NCBI RefSeq assembly: GCF_030697925.1
Contig: NZ_JAUYOJ010000060.1
Span: 1-42,618 of the forward strand
Reading direction: 5' to 3'
Origin: Phenylobacterium sp.
GTDB lineage: Bacteria; Pseudomonadota; Alphaproteobacteria; Caulobacterales; Caulobacteraceae
DNA: 42,618 nt
Shown piece after piece: positions 1-7,699 of the stretch (positions within the stretch are counted from its first letter, which is position 1; each line of letters begins with the position of its first letter). A program made the translations under genes and the position numbers. Below the pieces are notes generated by a model. It did not search any database. It worked only from the letters and a program-made list of their open reading frames with translations, and was not told the DNA's origin.

Positions 1-267
1 CGAGCGGAACGCCGGCATCGCGTAGCTGATCGCATGGATCGTTCGCGCGTACTGGCTGATGTTCATCCCGGCGCCGCCGAACGCCTCCGGCGCGGTGAGC
101 GCGAAGAGACCCATGTCCCGCATTTCTGCGAGGATATCGGCCGGCACCTCCTCGGAGTTGATGACCTCGCGCTCGGCCGAGATGAGCCGCTCGCGCACAT
201 ATCGGCGCAGCTGGTCGAGAAACTGTTCGAAGGCGCTGTCGTCCATGCCGCTGGCGTTCAAACTCAT
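1..267 (-). CDS. acyl-CoA dehydrogenase, N-terminal part (cut by window edge)
   Basis: This frame is open from the ATG at 267 to the left edge (89 codons). The translation starts MSLNASGMDDSAFEQF and carries an acyl-CoA dehydrogenase N-terminal helical domain: a helix rich in Arg and Glu, then 'ILAEMRDMGLFALTAPEAFGG', the usual 'LGELGLFGLTVPEEYGG' signature that precedes the active-site loop. The family oxidises acyl-CoA thioesters to 2-enoyl-CoA with FAD and passes electrons to ETF. It begins 11 bases after the SDR stop, so it is the last visible gene of the minus-strand operon that starts near 3353. The FAD and catalytic C-terminal domain lies outside the window, so the substrate class cannot be judged. 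Confidence 0.85.
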   Translation of the reverse strand, partial: MSLNASGMDDSAFEQFLDQLRRYVRERLISAEREVINSEEVPADILAEMRDMGLFALTAPEAFGGAGMNISQYARTIHAISYAMPAFRS

Positions 268-278
268 GGTAGCGCTCC

Positions 279-1196
279 TCAAACCGGGTCGTAGGGGAAG
301 ACGCTCGCCGAGGCGCCGAGGTCGGTGAATCGCGGCTGCAGGGCCGGCAGGCCTGCACTCAGGAGGCTTTCGGGCGTCCAACCGTCGCAGCGCGCAACCG
401 AGCCCACCGGGCGAGGTTGGCTGAAGAGGATGACCTCGTTGCCGCGTACGGCGAAGATCTGGCCGGTGACAGCGGCCGCGGCGTCGGCGGCCAGCGCCAC
501 CGCCAGCTGCGCGACCTGCTCGGCGCGCATGCCGGTGCGCATGCGCTCCACCCGTTGGGCCGACTGCTCATCGGTCACGGGAATGGAGGCGATCATCCGT
601 GTCCAAGCAAACGGGGCGATCACGTTGGAGCGAACGCCTTTGGCGGCGCCTTCCATGGCGAGGATCCGGGACAGCCCAACGACGCCCATCTTAGCGGCGG
701 CATAGTTGGCTTGGCCGATGTTGCCGATGAGGCCGGAGGTGGACGTGAAGTGGACGAAAGAGCCGCGTCCCTGACCCCGGAACAGCTCGACGGCCGCACG
801 GCTGACGTTGAAGGCGCCACGCAGGTGCACATCGATGACGGCGTCCCAGTCGCGCTCGCTCATTTTGTGGAACATGCCATCGCGGAGGATGCCGGCTGGG
901 TTGATCACCGCGTCGATGCGGCCGAATGCGCCCACCGCCTGCTCGATCATGGCCTGGACGGCAGCGTAGCTCGAGACGCTCTCCGAGTTGGAGATCGCCT
1001 CGCCACCGGCGGCGCGGATCTCCTGCGCTACCGTCTCGGCAGGCCCCGCCGAGCCTTCATCCTTGCCGGAGACACCGGCCCCCAGGTCGTTGACCATGAC
1101 CTTGGCGCCCTCGAGGCCGGCAAGCAGGGCGCACTCGCGCCCGATCCCGTTGCCGCCACCGGTGACCAGCACCACCTTTCCGTCCAGAACACCCAT
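279..1196 (-). CDS. short-chain dehydrogenase/reductase (3-hydroxyacyl-CoA dehydrogenase-like)
   Basis: This is a 305-residue NAD(P)-dependent SDR. The Rossmann motif TGGGNGIG is at residues 12-19, an NPAG variant of the NNAG motif is at 99-102, and the catalytic Ser-Tyr-Lys set appears as FTSTSG near 150-155 with Y165-x3-K169. The insert after the first strand (NDLGAGVSGKDEGSAGPAE) is typical of the branch related to the N-terminal domain of peroxisomal multifunctional enzyme 2 (HSD17B4), which oxidises 3-hydroxyacyl-CoA. A strong GGAGGAAAA ribosome site precedes the ATG at 1196. It lies 15 bases after the hydratase gene in one operon, so oxidation of a 3-hydroxyacyl-CoA made by the neighbouring hydratases is the likely role. 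Confidence 0.85.
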   Translation of the reverse strand: MGVLDGKVVLVTGGGNGIGRECALLAGLEGAKVMVNDLGAGVSGKDEGSAGPAETVAQEIRAAGGEAISNSESVSSYAAVQAMIEQAVGAFGRIDAVINPAGILRDGMFHKMSERDWDAVIDVHLRGAFNVSRAAVELFRGQGRGSFVHFTSTSGLIGNIGQANYAAAKMGVVGLSRILAMEGAAKGVRSNVIAPFAWTRMIASIPVTDEQSAQRVERMRTGMRAEQVAQLAVALAADAAAAVTGQIFAVRGNEVILFSQPRPVGSVARCDGWTPESLLSAGLPALQPRFTDLGASASVFPYDPV

Positions 1197-1211
1197 CTTC
1201 AGTTTTCCTCC

Positions 1212-2003
1212 TCAGCGCCCGGTGAAGACTGGGCTGCGCTTCTCTGCGAAGGCGCGGACGCCTTCGGCGTAGTCGTCGCTGAAGCCGAGCTGCTTTTGCA
1301 GGTCGCGCTCCAGGTCCAGTTGCTGGTCGAAGGTAGCGTTGCTACTGGCCCGGATGGCGCGTTTCACCGCGGCCAGAGCGAGCGGCGGCAAGGCCGCCAG
1401 GCGGGCGACGAGCGCCTCCACCTCTTCCACGAACCGCTCGTCGTCGACGGCCTTCCAGATCAGTCCCCAGTCCGCGGCGGTCTCGGCCGACAGCGGTTCG
1501 CCGGTGAGGGCCAAGCCCATGGCGCGGGCCTGCCCGGCGAGCCGCGGCAACGTCCAGCTCCCGCCGGCGTCGGGTGCGAGGCCGATCGAAACGAAGGACT
1601 GGATGAAGCGCGCGCTCTTGGCGGCGATCACCATGTCGCAGACCAGCGCAATATTGGCCCCAGCGCCGGCGGCCACGCCGTTGACGGCGCAGACCACCGG
1701 CGCCGACAGCCGCGAAAGGCGGCGGACTAGTGGGCCCCACCGGCGCTCGAGACCTTCCGACAGGTCGGGCGGCGGATCGTCCGGGGCGCGCTTGCGTTCG
1801 CCGAGGTCCTGGCCGGCGCAGAAGCCGCGGCCTTCACCGGTGAGGAGAAGGACCCGCACGCCTGGATCCGCTTCCACCTCGTCGAGCGCCTCGCGGATCT
1901 CGGCATGCATTTGCAGGGTGAAGGCGTTCAGCCGGTCGGGGCGGTTGAGGCGTAGGCGCGCCACTCCGTCCGTCTGCTCGAAGATGATCGTCTCGAATGC
2001 CAC
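1212..2003 (-). CDS. enoyl-CoA hydratase/isomerase family protein, PaaG-like
   Basis: This crotonase-fold protein has 263 residues when started at the GTG at 2003, which has AAGGAG just upstream. A longer frame to 2099 would overlap the MaoC gene and adds an arginine/proline-rich tail unlike the family, so I reject it. The oxyanion-hole segments FCAGQDLGERK and NGVAAGAGANIAL are clear, and FCAGQDL is the form seen in PaaG (1,2-epoxyphenylacetyl-CoA isomerase) and close relatives. Hydration or double-bond/epoxide isomerisation of an unsaturated acyl-CoA is expected. No other phenylacetate genes are visible, so a true PaaG role is not supported. It is the third gene of the operon. Confidence 0.85.
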   Translation of the reverse strand: MAFETIIFEQTDGVARLRLNRPDRLNAFTLQMHAEIREALDEVEADPGVRVLLLTGEGRGFCAGQDLGERKRAPDDPPPDLSEGLERRWGPLVRRLSRLSAPVVCAVNGVAAGAGANIALVCDMVIAAKSARFIQSFVSIGLAPDAGGSWTLPRLAGQARAMGLALTGEPLSAETAADWGLIWKAVDDERFVEEVEALVARLAALPPLALAAVKRAIRASSNATFDQQLDLERDLQKQLGFSDDYAEGVRAFAEKRSPVFTGR

Positions 2004-2023
2004 GGCGCGGCTCCTTCGCGGGC

Positions 2024-2548
2024 TCAGTAGCGGCTGCCCGGCTTGTCTTCGATGGCGTGGCCGCGGGCGGGGATGAGCATGGACCGGCGGAAGGTGCATA
2101 TGACCTCGTCGCGCTGGTTGCGGCCCGTCGTCCTGATCGTGACGATGCCCTGTCCAGGACGCGACTTCGACTCCCGCTTCTCCAGCACCTCGCTCTCGGC
2201 ATAGAGCGTGTCGCCGGCGAAGACCGGCGCCGTGAAGCGCACCTCATCCATGCCCAGGTTGGCGATGGTCTTCTGGCTGACGTCGGACACGCTCATCCCG
2301 ATCAGCAGCGAGAGCGTGTAGGGACTGACAACGAGATTGCGCCCGAACTCAGTGAGCTTGCCGTACTCGGCGTCGAAGTGGAGGGGGTGGGTGTTGAGCG
2401 TCAGCAGGGTGAAAAGGTGGTTGTCGGACTCGAGGACCGTCTTCCCGGGCCGATGCTCGTAGACGTCGCCGAGCTTGAACTCCTCGAAGTACCGGCCGAA
2501 CGACTCGCGGTACCTTCCAGGCGCGATTTGCTTCCAGCTCTGCACCAT
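2024..2548 (-). CDS. MaoC-family acyl-CoA hydratase
   Basis: This hot-dog-fold hydratase has 174 residues from the ATG at 2548. A GTG at 2560 would add four residues but lies inside the upstream gene. The active-site stretch around residues 40-60 reads LESDNHLFTLLTLNTHPLHFD, with the Asp/His pattern of MaoC R-hydratases and the N-T-H-P-L-H-F-D form common in hydratases acting on branched or dicarboxylic CoA esters (mesaconyl-CoA and itaconyl-CoA hydratases). The ATG follows the stop of the CitE-like gene with one base between, so the two are translationally coupled. Hydratase plus CitE-type lyase is the pairing used to hydrate and then cleave C5 dicarboxyl-CoA esters; the exact substrate is inference. 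Confidence 0.85.
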   Translation of the reverse strand: MVQSWKQIAPGRYRESFGRYFEEFKLGDVYEHRPGKTVLESDNHLFTLLTLNTHPLHFDAEYGKLTEFGRNLVVSPYTLSLLIGMSVSDVSQKTIANLGMDEVRFTAPVFAGDTLYAESEVLEKRESKSRPGQGIVTIRTTGRNQRDEVICTFRRSMLIPARGHAIEDKPGSRY

Positions 2549-2549
2549 C

Positions 2550-3353
2550 TCAGTCTCCACCTCGGGCCAGCACGCGCCGGGCGGCGAGCGCCACCGGCAA
2601 TTCGATCAGCTTGCCGTCGAGCTGCGCCGCCCCGCCTGCGGCGCTCTCGAACGCGGCGATCACCCTGGCCGCCTGCTGCACTTCGATGGCGGAGGGCGTG
2701 TAGGCGACATTGACGGCGGCCACCTGGTCAGGGTGGATGCAGGCTCGACCGGTGAATCCCAGCGCCTTGGCGCGGCGGCTCCGCGGCTCCAGGCTGGATA
2801 GGTCGCCGAGGTTGCCCGAGGGGGCGTCCAACAGTTCTACATGAACCCGCGCGCAGGCGGCGGCGAGGAGGCTGCGCACGAAAAGCAGCGGCTCCCACTC
2901 CCGCGCGCAACCCACCTCGGCGGCATAGTCGAATGCGCCGAAGAGGACCCCTTGCACCTTGGGCGCGGCGGCGATCTCCCAGCAGCGCATCACACCTTCC
3001 GGCGTCTCAATGAGCGGCCAGAGGGCGGTGTCGGGCGCGGCCTTGGAGACAAGCTCGAGGTCATCGACATGGCCGGTTTTCGGGACCATCACGAAGTCAG
3101 CCTGGGCGCCAATCTCGACGTCCGCGGACCACCACGGGGTTCCCAGAGCGTTGATCCGCACGCCGACGGCGGGCCCGCCACGGCGCGGCGCGTTCAAGAA
3201 GTCGCGGACCGCGGCGCGAGCCTGACCCTTGGCGTCGGGCGGGACAGCATCCTCGAGATCCAGGCACACGGCGTCGGCGCCGGCGGCCAGGGCCCGCGCG
3301 AAGCGATCGGGCCGGCTGGCTGGAGCAAACAACAGGGATCGAAAGTTCGGCAT
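2550..3353 (-). CDS. CitE-like CoA-ester lyase (HpcH/HpaI aldolase family)
   Basis: This 267-residue TIM-barrel lyase cleaves or forms C-C bonds in malyl-, methylmalyl- or citramalyl-CoA type esters with Mg2+. The family residues are visible: the N-terminal SLLFAPASRPDRF, the acidic LDLEDAV at 31-37, R66 in VRINALGT, E116 in PLIETPEG and D142 in FGAFDYAAEVGC, the last two being the usual metal ligands. The C-terminal half has G-x-ACIHPDQV, which binds the CoA side. It is the first gene of the minus-strand operon, 78 bases downstream of a LysR gene on the same strand. Beta-methylmalyl-CoA or citramalyl-CoA lyase are the natural candidates. A second paralogue sits at 9037. Confidence 0.88.
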   Translation of the reverse strand: MPNFRSLLFAPASRPDRFARALAAGADAVCLDLEDAVPPDAKGQARAAVRDFLNAPRRGGPAVGVRINALGTPWWSADVEIGAQADFVMVPKTGHVDDLELVSKAAPDTALWPLIETPEGVMRCWEIAAAPKVQGVLFGAFDYAAEVGCAREWEPLLFVRSLLAAACARVHVELLDAPSGNLGDLSSLEPRSRRAKALGFTGRACIHPDQVAAVNVAYTPSAIEVQQAARVIAAFESAAGGAAQLDGKLIELPVALAARRVLARGGD

Positions 3354-3431
3354 GTCGCGGAAGACTTATCGGCAATGGCGCCGAGACGTCCAAGACCTAG
3401 AGGGAGCGCCTCTCATGCCGAGGCGGCATGC

Positions 3432-4352
3432 CTAACCGAGCGTGCCCAAGGGACGCCACCCCACCTTTGGGCCGAGGTCACGCACCAGGGCCCGAACTTC
3501 GAACTCGACCGCCGTGACGGCGGCGGACGGTTGACGGTCGACCGGGCGAACGAGAAGAAGTGTGCGGGTCAGCTTGGGAGCCAGCGGCCATGTTTGGAGC
3601 CTCCCTGCGGCCAGCTCACTGGCGACGCTCGATTGGGGTAGCACCGTGAACCCCATCCCTTGAGACACCATGGCGATAATGGCCGGAAGCGAGTCGACCT
3701 CTACGATATCGGCCTCGTGGAGAATTTCCGCTGACAGGCCGGCGTCCACAATCAGCCGCAGGCGATTTGGTCTGGCCGGCAGGATCAGAGGGCTTTGGGC
3801 CATCACGCGCACGCTGGGGCCGGGCGGGATCAAGACGTCGCTTGGCCCGACCAGGACGAGATCTTCGTCGAGCAGCGGCGAGGTGGCGAGCGGGCCGACA
3901 GCGCGATCGTCGTAAAGCGCCGCCAGGTCAAGTTCGCCTGCGATCGTTCGGGCGTGCAGAACCGCGCTGAAGCCGTCGACGAGGCGAGGCCGCAGCTTCG
4001 GATACTTCTCGCGCAGCACGGCGGCGAGGGCCGGCAGCAGAACGGTCGCAAGCGAGGTCGGTACGCCCAGGACGACCCGGCCGGTGGGATTTGCCGCTAG
4101 CGCGTTCACGGCGTCGCGTGCGCCGTCTGCTTCGGCGAGCACGCGCCGAGCTCTCGCCAGGAAGGCCTCGCCCGCCGAGGTGAGGCTGACGCCTCGGGCG
4201 TGGCGCAGCAGCAAGGCCGTCCCAAGTTCGGTCTCCAGATGGCGCAGTTGTCGCGAAAGCGCCGGCTGTGCGATCCGGATCACGGCCGCAGCCTTTGACA
4301 GGCTTTGAAGCTCTGCGATGCGAATGAAATTGGCCAGTTGGACGAGTGTCAT
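3432..4352 (-). CDS. LysR-family transcriptional regulator
   Basis: This 306-residue LysR protein has an N-terminal winged helix (MTLVQLANFIRIAELQSLSK..RIAQPALSRQLRHLE, residues 1-40) and a periplasmic-binding-protein-like effector domain from about residue 90 (GRVVLGVPTSLATVLLPALA). The helix-turn-helix and effector domain resemble the Nac/CynR branch. It lies upstream of and co-oriented with the CitE-led operon and diverges from the acyl-CoA dehydrogenase at 4498, so it probably controls both sides through the 145-base gap. An acyl-CoA or dicarboxylate effector would fit the target genes but cannot be read from the sequence. Confidence 0.9.
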   Translation of the reverse strand: MTLVQLANFIRIAELQSLSKAAAVIRIAQPALSRQLRHLETELGTALLLRHARGVSLTSAGEAFLARARRVLAEADGARDAVNALAANPTGRVVLGVPTSLATVLLPALAAVLREKYPKLRPRLVDGFSAVLHARTIAGELDLAALYDDRAVGPLATSPLLDEDLVLVGPSDVLIPPGPSVRVMAQSPLILPARPNRLRLIVDAGLSAEILHEADIVEVDSLPAIIAMVSQGMGFTVLPQSSVASELAAGRLQTWPLAPKLTRTLLLVRPVDRQPSAAVTAVEFEVRALVRDLGPKVGWRPLGTLG

Positions 4353-4393
4353 GCCGAGGAAGCATAACTCATCTCGCGCGCGTGACCCGTAAT

Positions 4394-4428
4394 GTTCCTA
4401 ACTGGCCATAACGGTTCGGCATAGGAAC
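4394..4428. promoter_or_regulatory. inverted repeat in the LysR / acyl-CoA dehydrogenase divergent promoter region
   Basis: A perfect 7-bp inverted repeat GTTCCTA / TAGGAAC (4394-4400 and 4422-4428) encloses a second weak dyad, ATAACGGTTCGGCAT, that fits the LysR T-N11-A rule. The gap 4353-4497 separates the divergent LysR gene and acyl-CoA dehydrogenase, the usual place for a LysR operator. No convincing sigma-70 hexamers could be assigned. A GGAAGGAG ribosome site precedes the ATG at 4498. Confidence 0.45.
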
Positions 4429-4497
4429 AGCGTCCAGACGGCTTTGGACGAAGCGCTCCGGCAGGGCTAGAGGCGTTGCCACGGAAGGAGTCCGTCC

Positions 4498-5661
4498 ATG
4501 GCCTATGATGCTGAGTTGAATTTCCCTGAAATCCGCGAGGCTGTGCGCAGGCTGTGCGCGCAGTTCCCGGGCGAATATTGGCGCACGCTCGACCGCGAGC
4601 GGACCTATCCGACCCAGTTCGTCTCGGCGCTGACCGAGGCCGGCTTCCTCTCGGTCCTGATCCCGGAGGAATACGGCGGCTCGGGCCTGGGCCTGTCGGC
4701 GGCCACGGCGGTCCTGGAGGAAATCCACCGCTCGGGCTGCAACGGCGGCGCCTGCCACGCCCAGATGTACACCATGGGCACGGTGCTGAAGCACGGCAGC
4801 CAGGCCCAGAAGGAGGCTTATCTCCCGAAGGTCGCCACCGGCGAGTTGCGGCTGCAGGCCTTCGGCGTCACCGAGCCCGGGGCCGGCACCGACACCACCC
4901 GCATCTCGACCTCCGCCAGGCGGGACGGCGACAAGTACGTCGTCCGCGGCCAAAAGATTTGGATCAGTCGGGCCGAGCATTCCGACCTCATGGTCCTGCT
5001 GGTGCGCACCACGCCGCGCGAGCAGGCCGCGCGATCCTCCGACGGGATGAGCGTGCTGCTGGTCGACCTGCGCGCGGCGGTGGGCAATGGCCTGACCATC
5101 CGTCCGGTGCGCACCATGCTCAACCACGCCACCACCGAGCTGTTCTTCGACGACCTGGAGGTGCCGGCCGAGAACCTGGTCGGCGAGGAGGGCAAGGGCT
5201 TCCGCTACATCCTGGACGGCATGAACGCCGAGCGGATCCTGATCGCCGCCGAATGCATCGGCGACGGCAGGTTCTTCATCGATCGGGCCAGCGCCTACGC
5301 CAAGGAGCGCCAGGTGTTCGGCCGCGCCATCGGCCAGAACCAGGGCGTCCAGTTCCCCATCGCCCGCGCCCACGTCCAGGTCAGCGCCGCCGAACTGATG
5401 GTGCAGAAGGCCGCGGCCATGTTCGAGGCCGGCCAGCCCTGCGGCACGGAGGCCAACATGGCGAAAATGCTGGCCAGCGAGGCCAGTTGGTTCGCCGCCG
5501 ACACCTGCCTGCAGACCCATGGCGGCTTCGGCTTCGCCGAGGAATACGACATCGAGCGGAAGTTCCGCGAGACCCGCCTCTACCAGGTGGCCCCGATCTC
5601 CACGAACCTGATCCTCAGCCACGTGGGCACCCACGTGCTGGGCATGCCCAAGAGCTTCTGA
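4498..5661 (+). CDS. acyl-CoA dehydrogenase
   Basis: This is a full-length 387-residue acyl-CoA dehydrogenase. FAD/substrate signatures are present: FGVTEPGAGTDTT at 122-134, KIWISRAEHSD near 153-163, ERQVFGRAIGQNQGVQF in the third domain and QTHGGFGFAEEYDIERKFRETR near the C-terminus. The usual catalytic Glu in the IYEGT segment is not there (the segment reads LYQVAPIST), but E245 in NAERILIA occupies the alternative position used by isovaleryl-CoA dehydrogenase, which suggests a short branched-chain substrate. It is transcribed away from the LysR gene and is followed with no gap by a broken CoA-transferase gene, so the original unit was probably CoA transferase plus dehydrogenase. Confidence 0.92.
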   Translation: MAYDAELNFPEIREAVRRLCAQFPGEYWRTLDRERTYPTQFVSALTEAGFLSVLIPEEYGGSGLGLSAATAVLEEIHRSGCNGGACHAQMYTMGTVLKHGSQAQKEAYLPKVATGELRLQAFGVTEPGAGTDTTRISTSARRDGDKYVVRGQKIWISRAEHSDLMVLLVRTTPREQAARSSDGMSVLLVDLRAAVGNGLTIRPVRTMLNHATTELFFDDLEVPAENLVGEEGKGFRYILDGMNAERILIAAECIGDGRFFIDRASAYAKERQVFGRAIGQNQGVQFPIARAHVQVSAAELMVQKAAAMFEAGQPCGTEANMAKMLASEASWFAADTCLQTHGGFGFAEEYDIERKFRETRLYQVAPISTNLILSHVGTHVLGMPKSF

Positions 5662-5820
5662 ATGTACGATCTGCTGAAGGGCCTGCGGGTCGTGGAGGGT
5701 TCGGCCTTCGTGGCGGGGCCGACCTGCGGTCTCTACCTGGCCCAGCTCGGCGCCGAGGTGATCCGCTTCGACAATATCGGCGGCGGCCCGGACTTCCGGC
5801 GCTGGCCGCTGACCGGCTAG
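5662..5820 (+). pseudogene. truncated CaiB/BaiF CoA-transferase (N-terminal 52 codons)
   Basis: The ATG at 5662 directly follows the dehydrogenase stop. The 52-residue product begins MYDLLKGLRVVEGSAFVAGP and contains LAQLGAEVIRFD and GGPDFRRWPLT, the characteristic N-terminus of a class III CoA transferase of about 400 residues. The frame then stops at TAG (5818-5820) within the GC-palindromic stretch ACCGGCTAGCGGCC, and nothing downstream in any frame continues the family. The remaining 85% of the gene, including the catalytic Asp region, is missing. It is a deletion or insertion remnant, not a sequencing frameshift. The fragment belongs to a different subfamily from the intact enzyme at 9834. 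Confidence 0.8.
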
Positions 5821-5873
5821 CGGCCGCCCGTAGCCACCGGCCTATTTTGGGCCCACAAGGCCCCCGCCCGCAA

Positions 5874-6065
5874 TCATGGGAACATGATCGGATAGCTGTC
5901 CGCCGCGGGATTCAGGTACTCCGGGTTCATCGCAACCCCGACAGCCACTGACAACAGCACGGCGACAAGCAGCGTGACCAGCATGGCCGTCCAGACGTCC
6001 TCCCTGCGCGGATTCGGCAGGTGAGGGAGGTGGAGATGGGGACGGTTAAGGCTTGGCATTTTCAT
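5874..6065 (-). CDS. small single-span membrane protein of unknown function
   Basis: This 63-residue frame starts at the ATG at 6065 with GAGG upstream. The product has a basic, His/Pro-rich N-terminus (HLHLPHLPNPRRED), one clear transmembrane helix (AMLVTLLVAVLLSVAVGVAM, about residues 26-46) and a short tail NPEYLNPAADSYPIMFP. I do not recognise a family. Helix and ribosome site together support a real gene. It stands alone between the broken CoA transferase and the MNT-HEPN gene. Confidence 0.5.
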   Translation of the reverse strand: MKMPSLNRPHLHLPHLPNPRREDVWTAMLVTLLVAVLLSVAVGVAMNPEYLNPAADSYPIMFP

Positions 6066-6307
6066 AATTCAGCCTCGCTTCGCAGATCGCCTTGCGCAGC
6101 GGCCGGTTCGGGTCCGTCGGGCCCGATCATCGCCGTTGCTGGCGACGCTTTTGATGTAGGAAGACATGCTCGAGCTTCAAGAGGGCGCCGAGGGCCTGGC
6201 CAACATCCGCGATGGATCTGAGAGCAGTCGGCAAAATGGGGCCGTGAGCGGACCGGTTGCGGAGTCCGCTTTTCGCCATTGAGCCATGGTCTGGAAATGG
6301 CGCCAAG

Positions 6308-6357
6308 CAGATGTTCGAGTCCTATTGGCCCGCAGGAGTCGAACATCTGACCTGCGG
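6308..6357. repeat. overlapping hairpins in the 6066-6393 gap, tRNA-arm-like
   Basis: Two alternative hairpins share one arm. Arm 6308-6323 pairs with 6334-6349 (15 of 16 bp), and 6330-6336 (CCGCAGG) pairs with 6351-6357 (CCTGCGG). The sequence contains GTTCGAGTCC and its near-complement GGAGTCGAAC, as in a tRNA T-arm, but no complete cloverleaf folds, so it may be tRNA debris. It lies about 45 bases past the stop of the minus-strand MNT-HEPN gene and could act as its 3' structure. The rest of 6066-6393 has no supported gene; a 94-codon minus-strand frame there shows no domain or ribosome site. Confidence 0.4.
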
Positions 6358-6393
6358 TAGTCGCGGAGGTTATCCATGGGCCCGGCGCAGCCT

Positions 6394-7311
6394 TCAGTTG
6401 ATCTCAGTCCGAAGCTCCGCCAAGCGCTGCTCGCAAGCAACCCTCACCAGCCCCTGCAGAACCTCGATCCGCTGCTGTAGCCAGGAAAGCTCCTGAGCGG
6501 TGATCTTGAAGTGGGGCGAGTAACGCGCGTCGACATATGCCCGGCGCAGGAGCTCGAATGCGCGCTGCGCTGACTTCGTGTCACGGGGCCATGCCGTGAT
6601 AAGTCGCGGATTCAATCGTTCGGCTTGGGAGCGCAGAAAATTCAGCCGATGGGACTTCGGGCTGTAGAGCGTCTGGACCAGTAGAAAGCCGTGATAGAGG
6701 CGTTCTGTGGCTTGGTGGAGTGCAAACGCCGCCTCCTTAGGGCCGCCATCATCGATGTAGAATTTCGCCGAACGCCTGAACCTGTCCGCACTCTCCAACC
6801 ACTCGTCAAAGTGCCCCTGCGCCTCCGCCAGTAACTCGTCGGACGTTAGAGGTTTTGACTTGGAGAACTCGTGACCTTCCGCCTCGTAGAGCGCGATCCC
6901 GTCCCGCAGAATATCGATGAAGAACGGCCGGCCACGGCCGAGCTGGCGGTTCACGTCGCCGAGGCTGTGGACGATGAAGTTGGCTGGCGCGGTCAGCTCC
7001 TTGCTGATCAGGAACGCCCGCATGAGGGTGTCTTCGGCTGTACCCCAGTATTCCACGACGTCGGTGAGATCATCATGGCTTACCACCACCAGCAGGTCGT
7101 AGTCGGATGCGTAGCCGCTCTTCTTGTCCTCGACCCAGTCGCCGCGGGCGTAGGAGCCGAACAGCACGATCTTGAGGATGCGGCCCTGCTTGAGGTGCTG
7201 GTGGCTGCGGTTGCGGGTCTTGGCCTCGAACTCCTCGAACAGGACCTGCACGACGCGCTCAAGTTCGCGTCGTTTCGACTCCGGCAGGTGGTCGAGGTCG
7301 GTTCGCATCAT
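6394..7311 (-). CDS. fused MNT nucleotidyltransferase-HEPN protein
   Basis: This 305-residue protein has two domains. Residues 40-145 are a minimal nucleotidyltransferase with GSYARGDW at 52-59 and the catalytic D70-Y-D72 (SDYDLLVV). Residues 155-300 are an all-helical HEPN domain with ATERLYHGFLLVQT and a RRAYVDARYSPHF segment carrying the R263...H267 pair. MNT and HEPN are usually two small proteins forming a toxin-antitoxin pair, in which the MNT adenylylates the HEPN RNase; here they are one chain. I expect NTP transfer to its own HEPN domain or to RNA, but that is inference. Start choice is ATG 7311 or 7308; no strong ribosome site is visible. Confidence 0.85.
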   Translation of the reverse strand: MMRTDLDHLPESKRRELERVVQVLFEEFEAKTRNRSHQHLKQGRILKIVLFGSYARGDWVEDKKSGYASDYDLLVVVSHDDLTDVVEYWGTAEDTLMRAFLISKELTAPANFIVHSLGDVNRQLGRGRPFFIDILRDGIALYEAEGHEFSKSKPLTSDELLAEAQGHFDEWLESADRFRRSAKFYIDDGGPKEAAFALHQATERLYHGFLLVQTLYSPKSHRLNFLRSQAERLNPRLITAWPRDTKSAQRAFELLRRAYVDARYSPHFKITAQELSWLQQRIEVLQGLVRVACEQRLAELRTEIN

Positions 7312-7614
7312 GCGTGTGTCGCCTGCGTCGGTTTGGGTTGCAAGGCGCAGCTGGGGCCGGGGTGAGGGTGGCGTTTAGAGCTGGGCGTCATGACGTGCCG
7401 GAACCTTGGTCTTGGGAGCTTCGAGTTCGGATAGGCCTCCTGGGGCCCGTCGGAGTTGATCCTCGGATCTTGAAGTTCCAACGCGCCGTTCTGGACCCTG
7501 ATTTGAATTGTGATGTGTGGGCTAGTGATGCGAGCGATCGAGGCTCGTTTCACGACGGTTTTTTCCGATGACTTATTTGGAGATCTTTCCAGTTGGCCGA
7601 ATTCATGTTCTCGA

Positions 7615-7666
7615 TTGGACGATAGCAAAATCACTTTTGGACGCTAGCTAATTCGTAAATTGGACG
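7615..7666 (+). repeat. three TTGGACG direct repeats upstream of the AAA ATPase gene
   Basis: The heptamer TTGGACG occurs at 7615-7621, 7637-7643 and 7660-7666, that is at 22- and 23-bp spacing or about two helical turns. The first two are followed by ATAGC and CTAGC. The array ends 33 bases before the ATG at 7700 in an AT-rich patch, a position suited to an operator for autoregulation. The rest of 7312-7699 holds no gene I can support; a 108-codon minus-strand frame has no recognisable features. Confidence 0.5.
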
Positions 7667-7699
7667 TCATATAAGCTGGCTGAAAACAGCGGCTGGAAA

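Noticed and set aside
417..1730. 437-codon plus-strand frame across the SDR and hydratase genes
   Set aside because: It is antisense to two genes with clear family motifs; its residue make-up (His, Gly, Ala, Asp rich) is that of a high-GC shadow frame and it has no domain.
6062..6346. 94-codon minus-strand frame upstream of the small membrane protein
   Set aside because: No motif or ribosome site, and it contains the hairpin sequence at 6308-6346.
7308..7634. 108-codon minus-strand frame between the MNT-HEPN and AAA genes
   Set aside because: No ribosome site, no domain and unlikely composition; it also covers the TTGGACG array.
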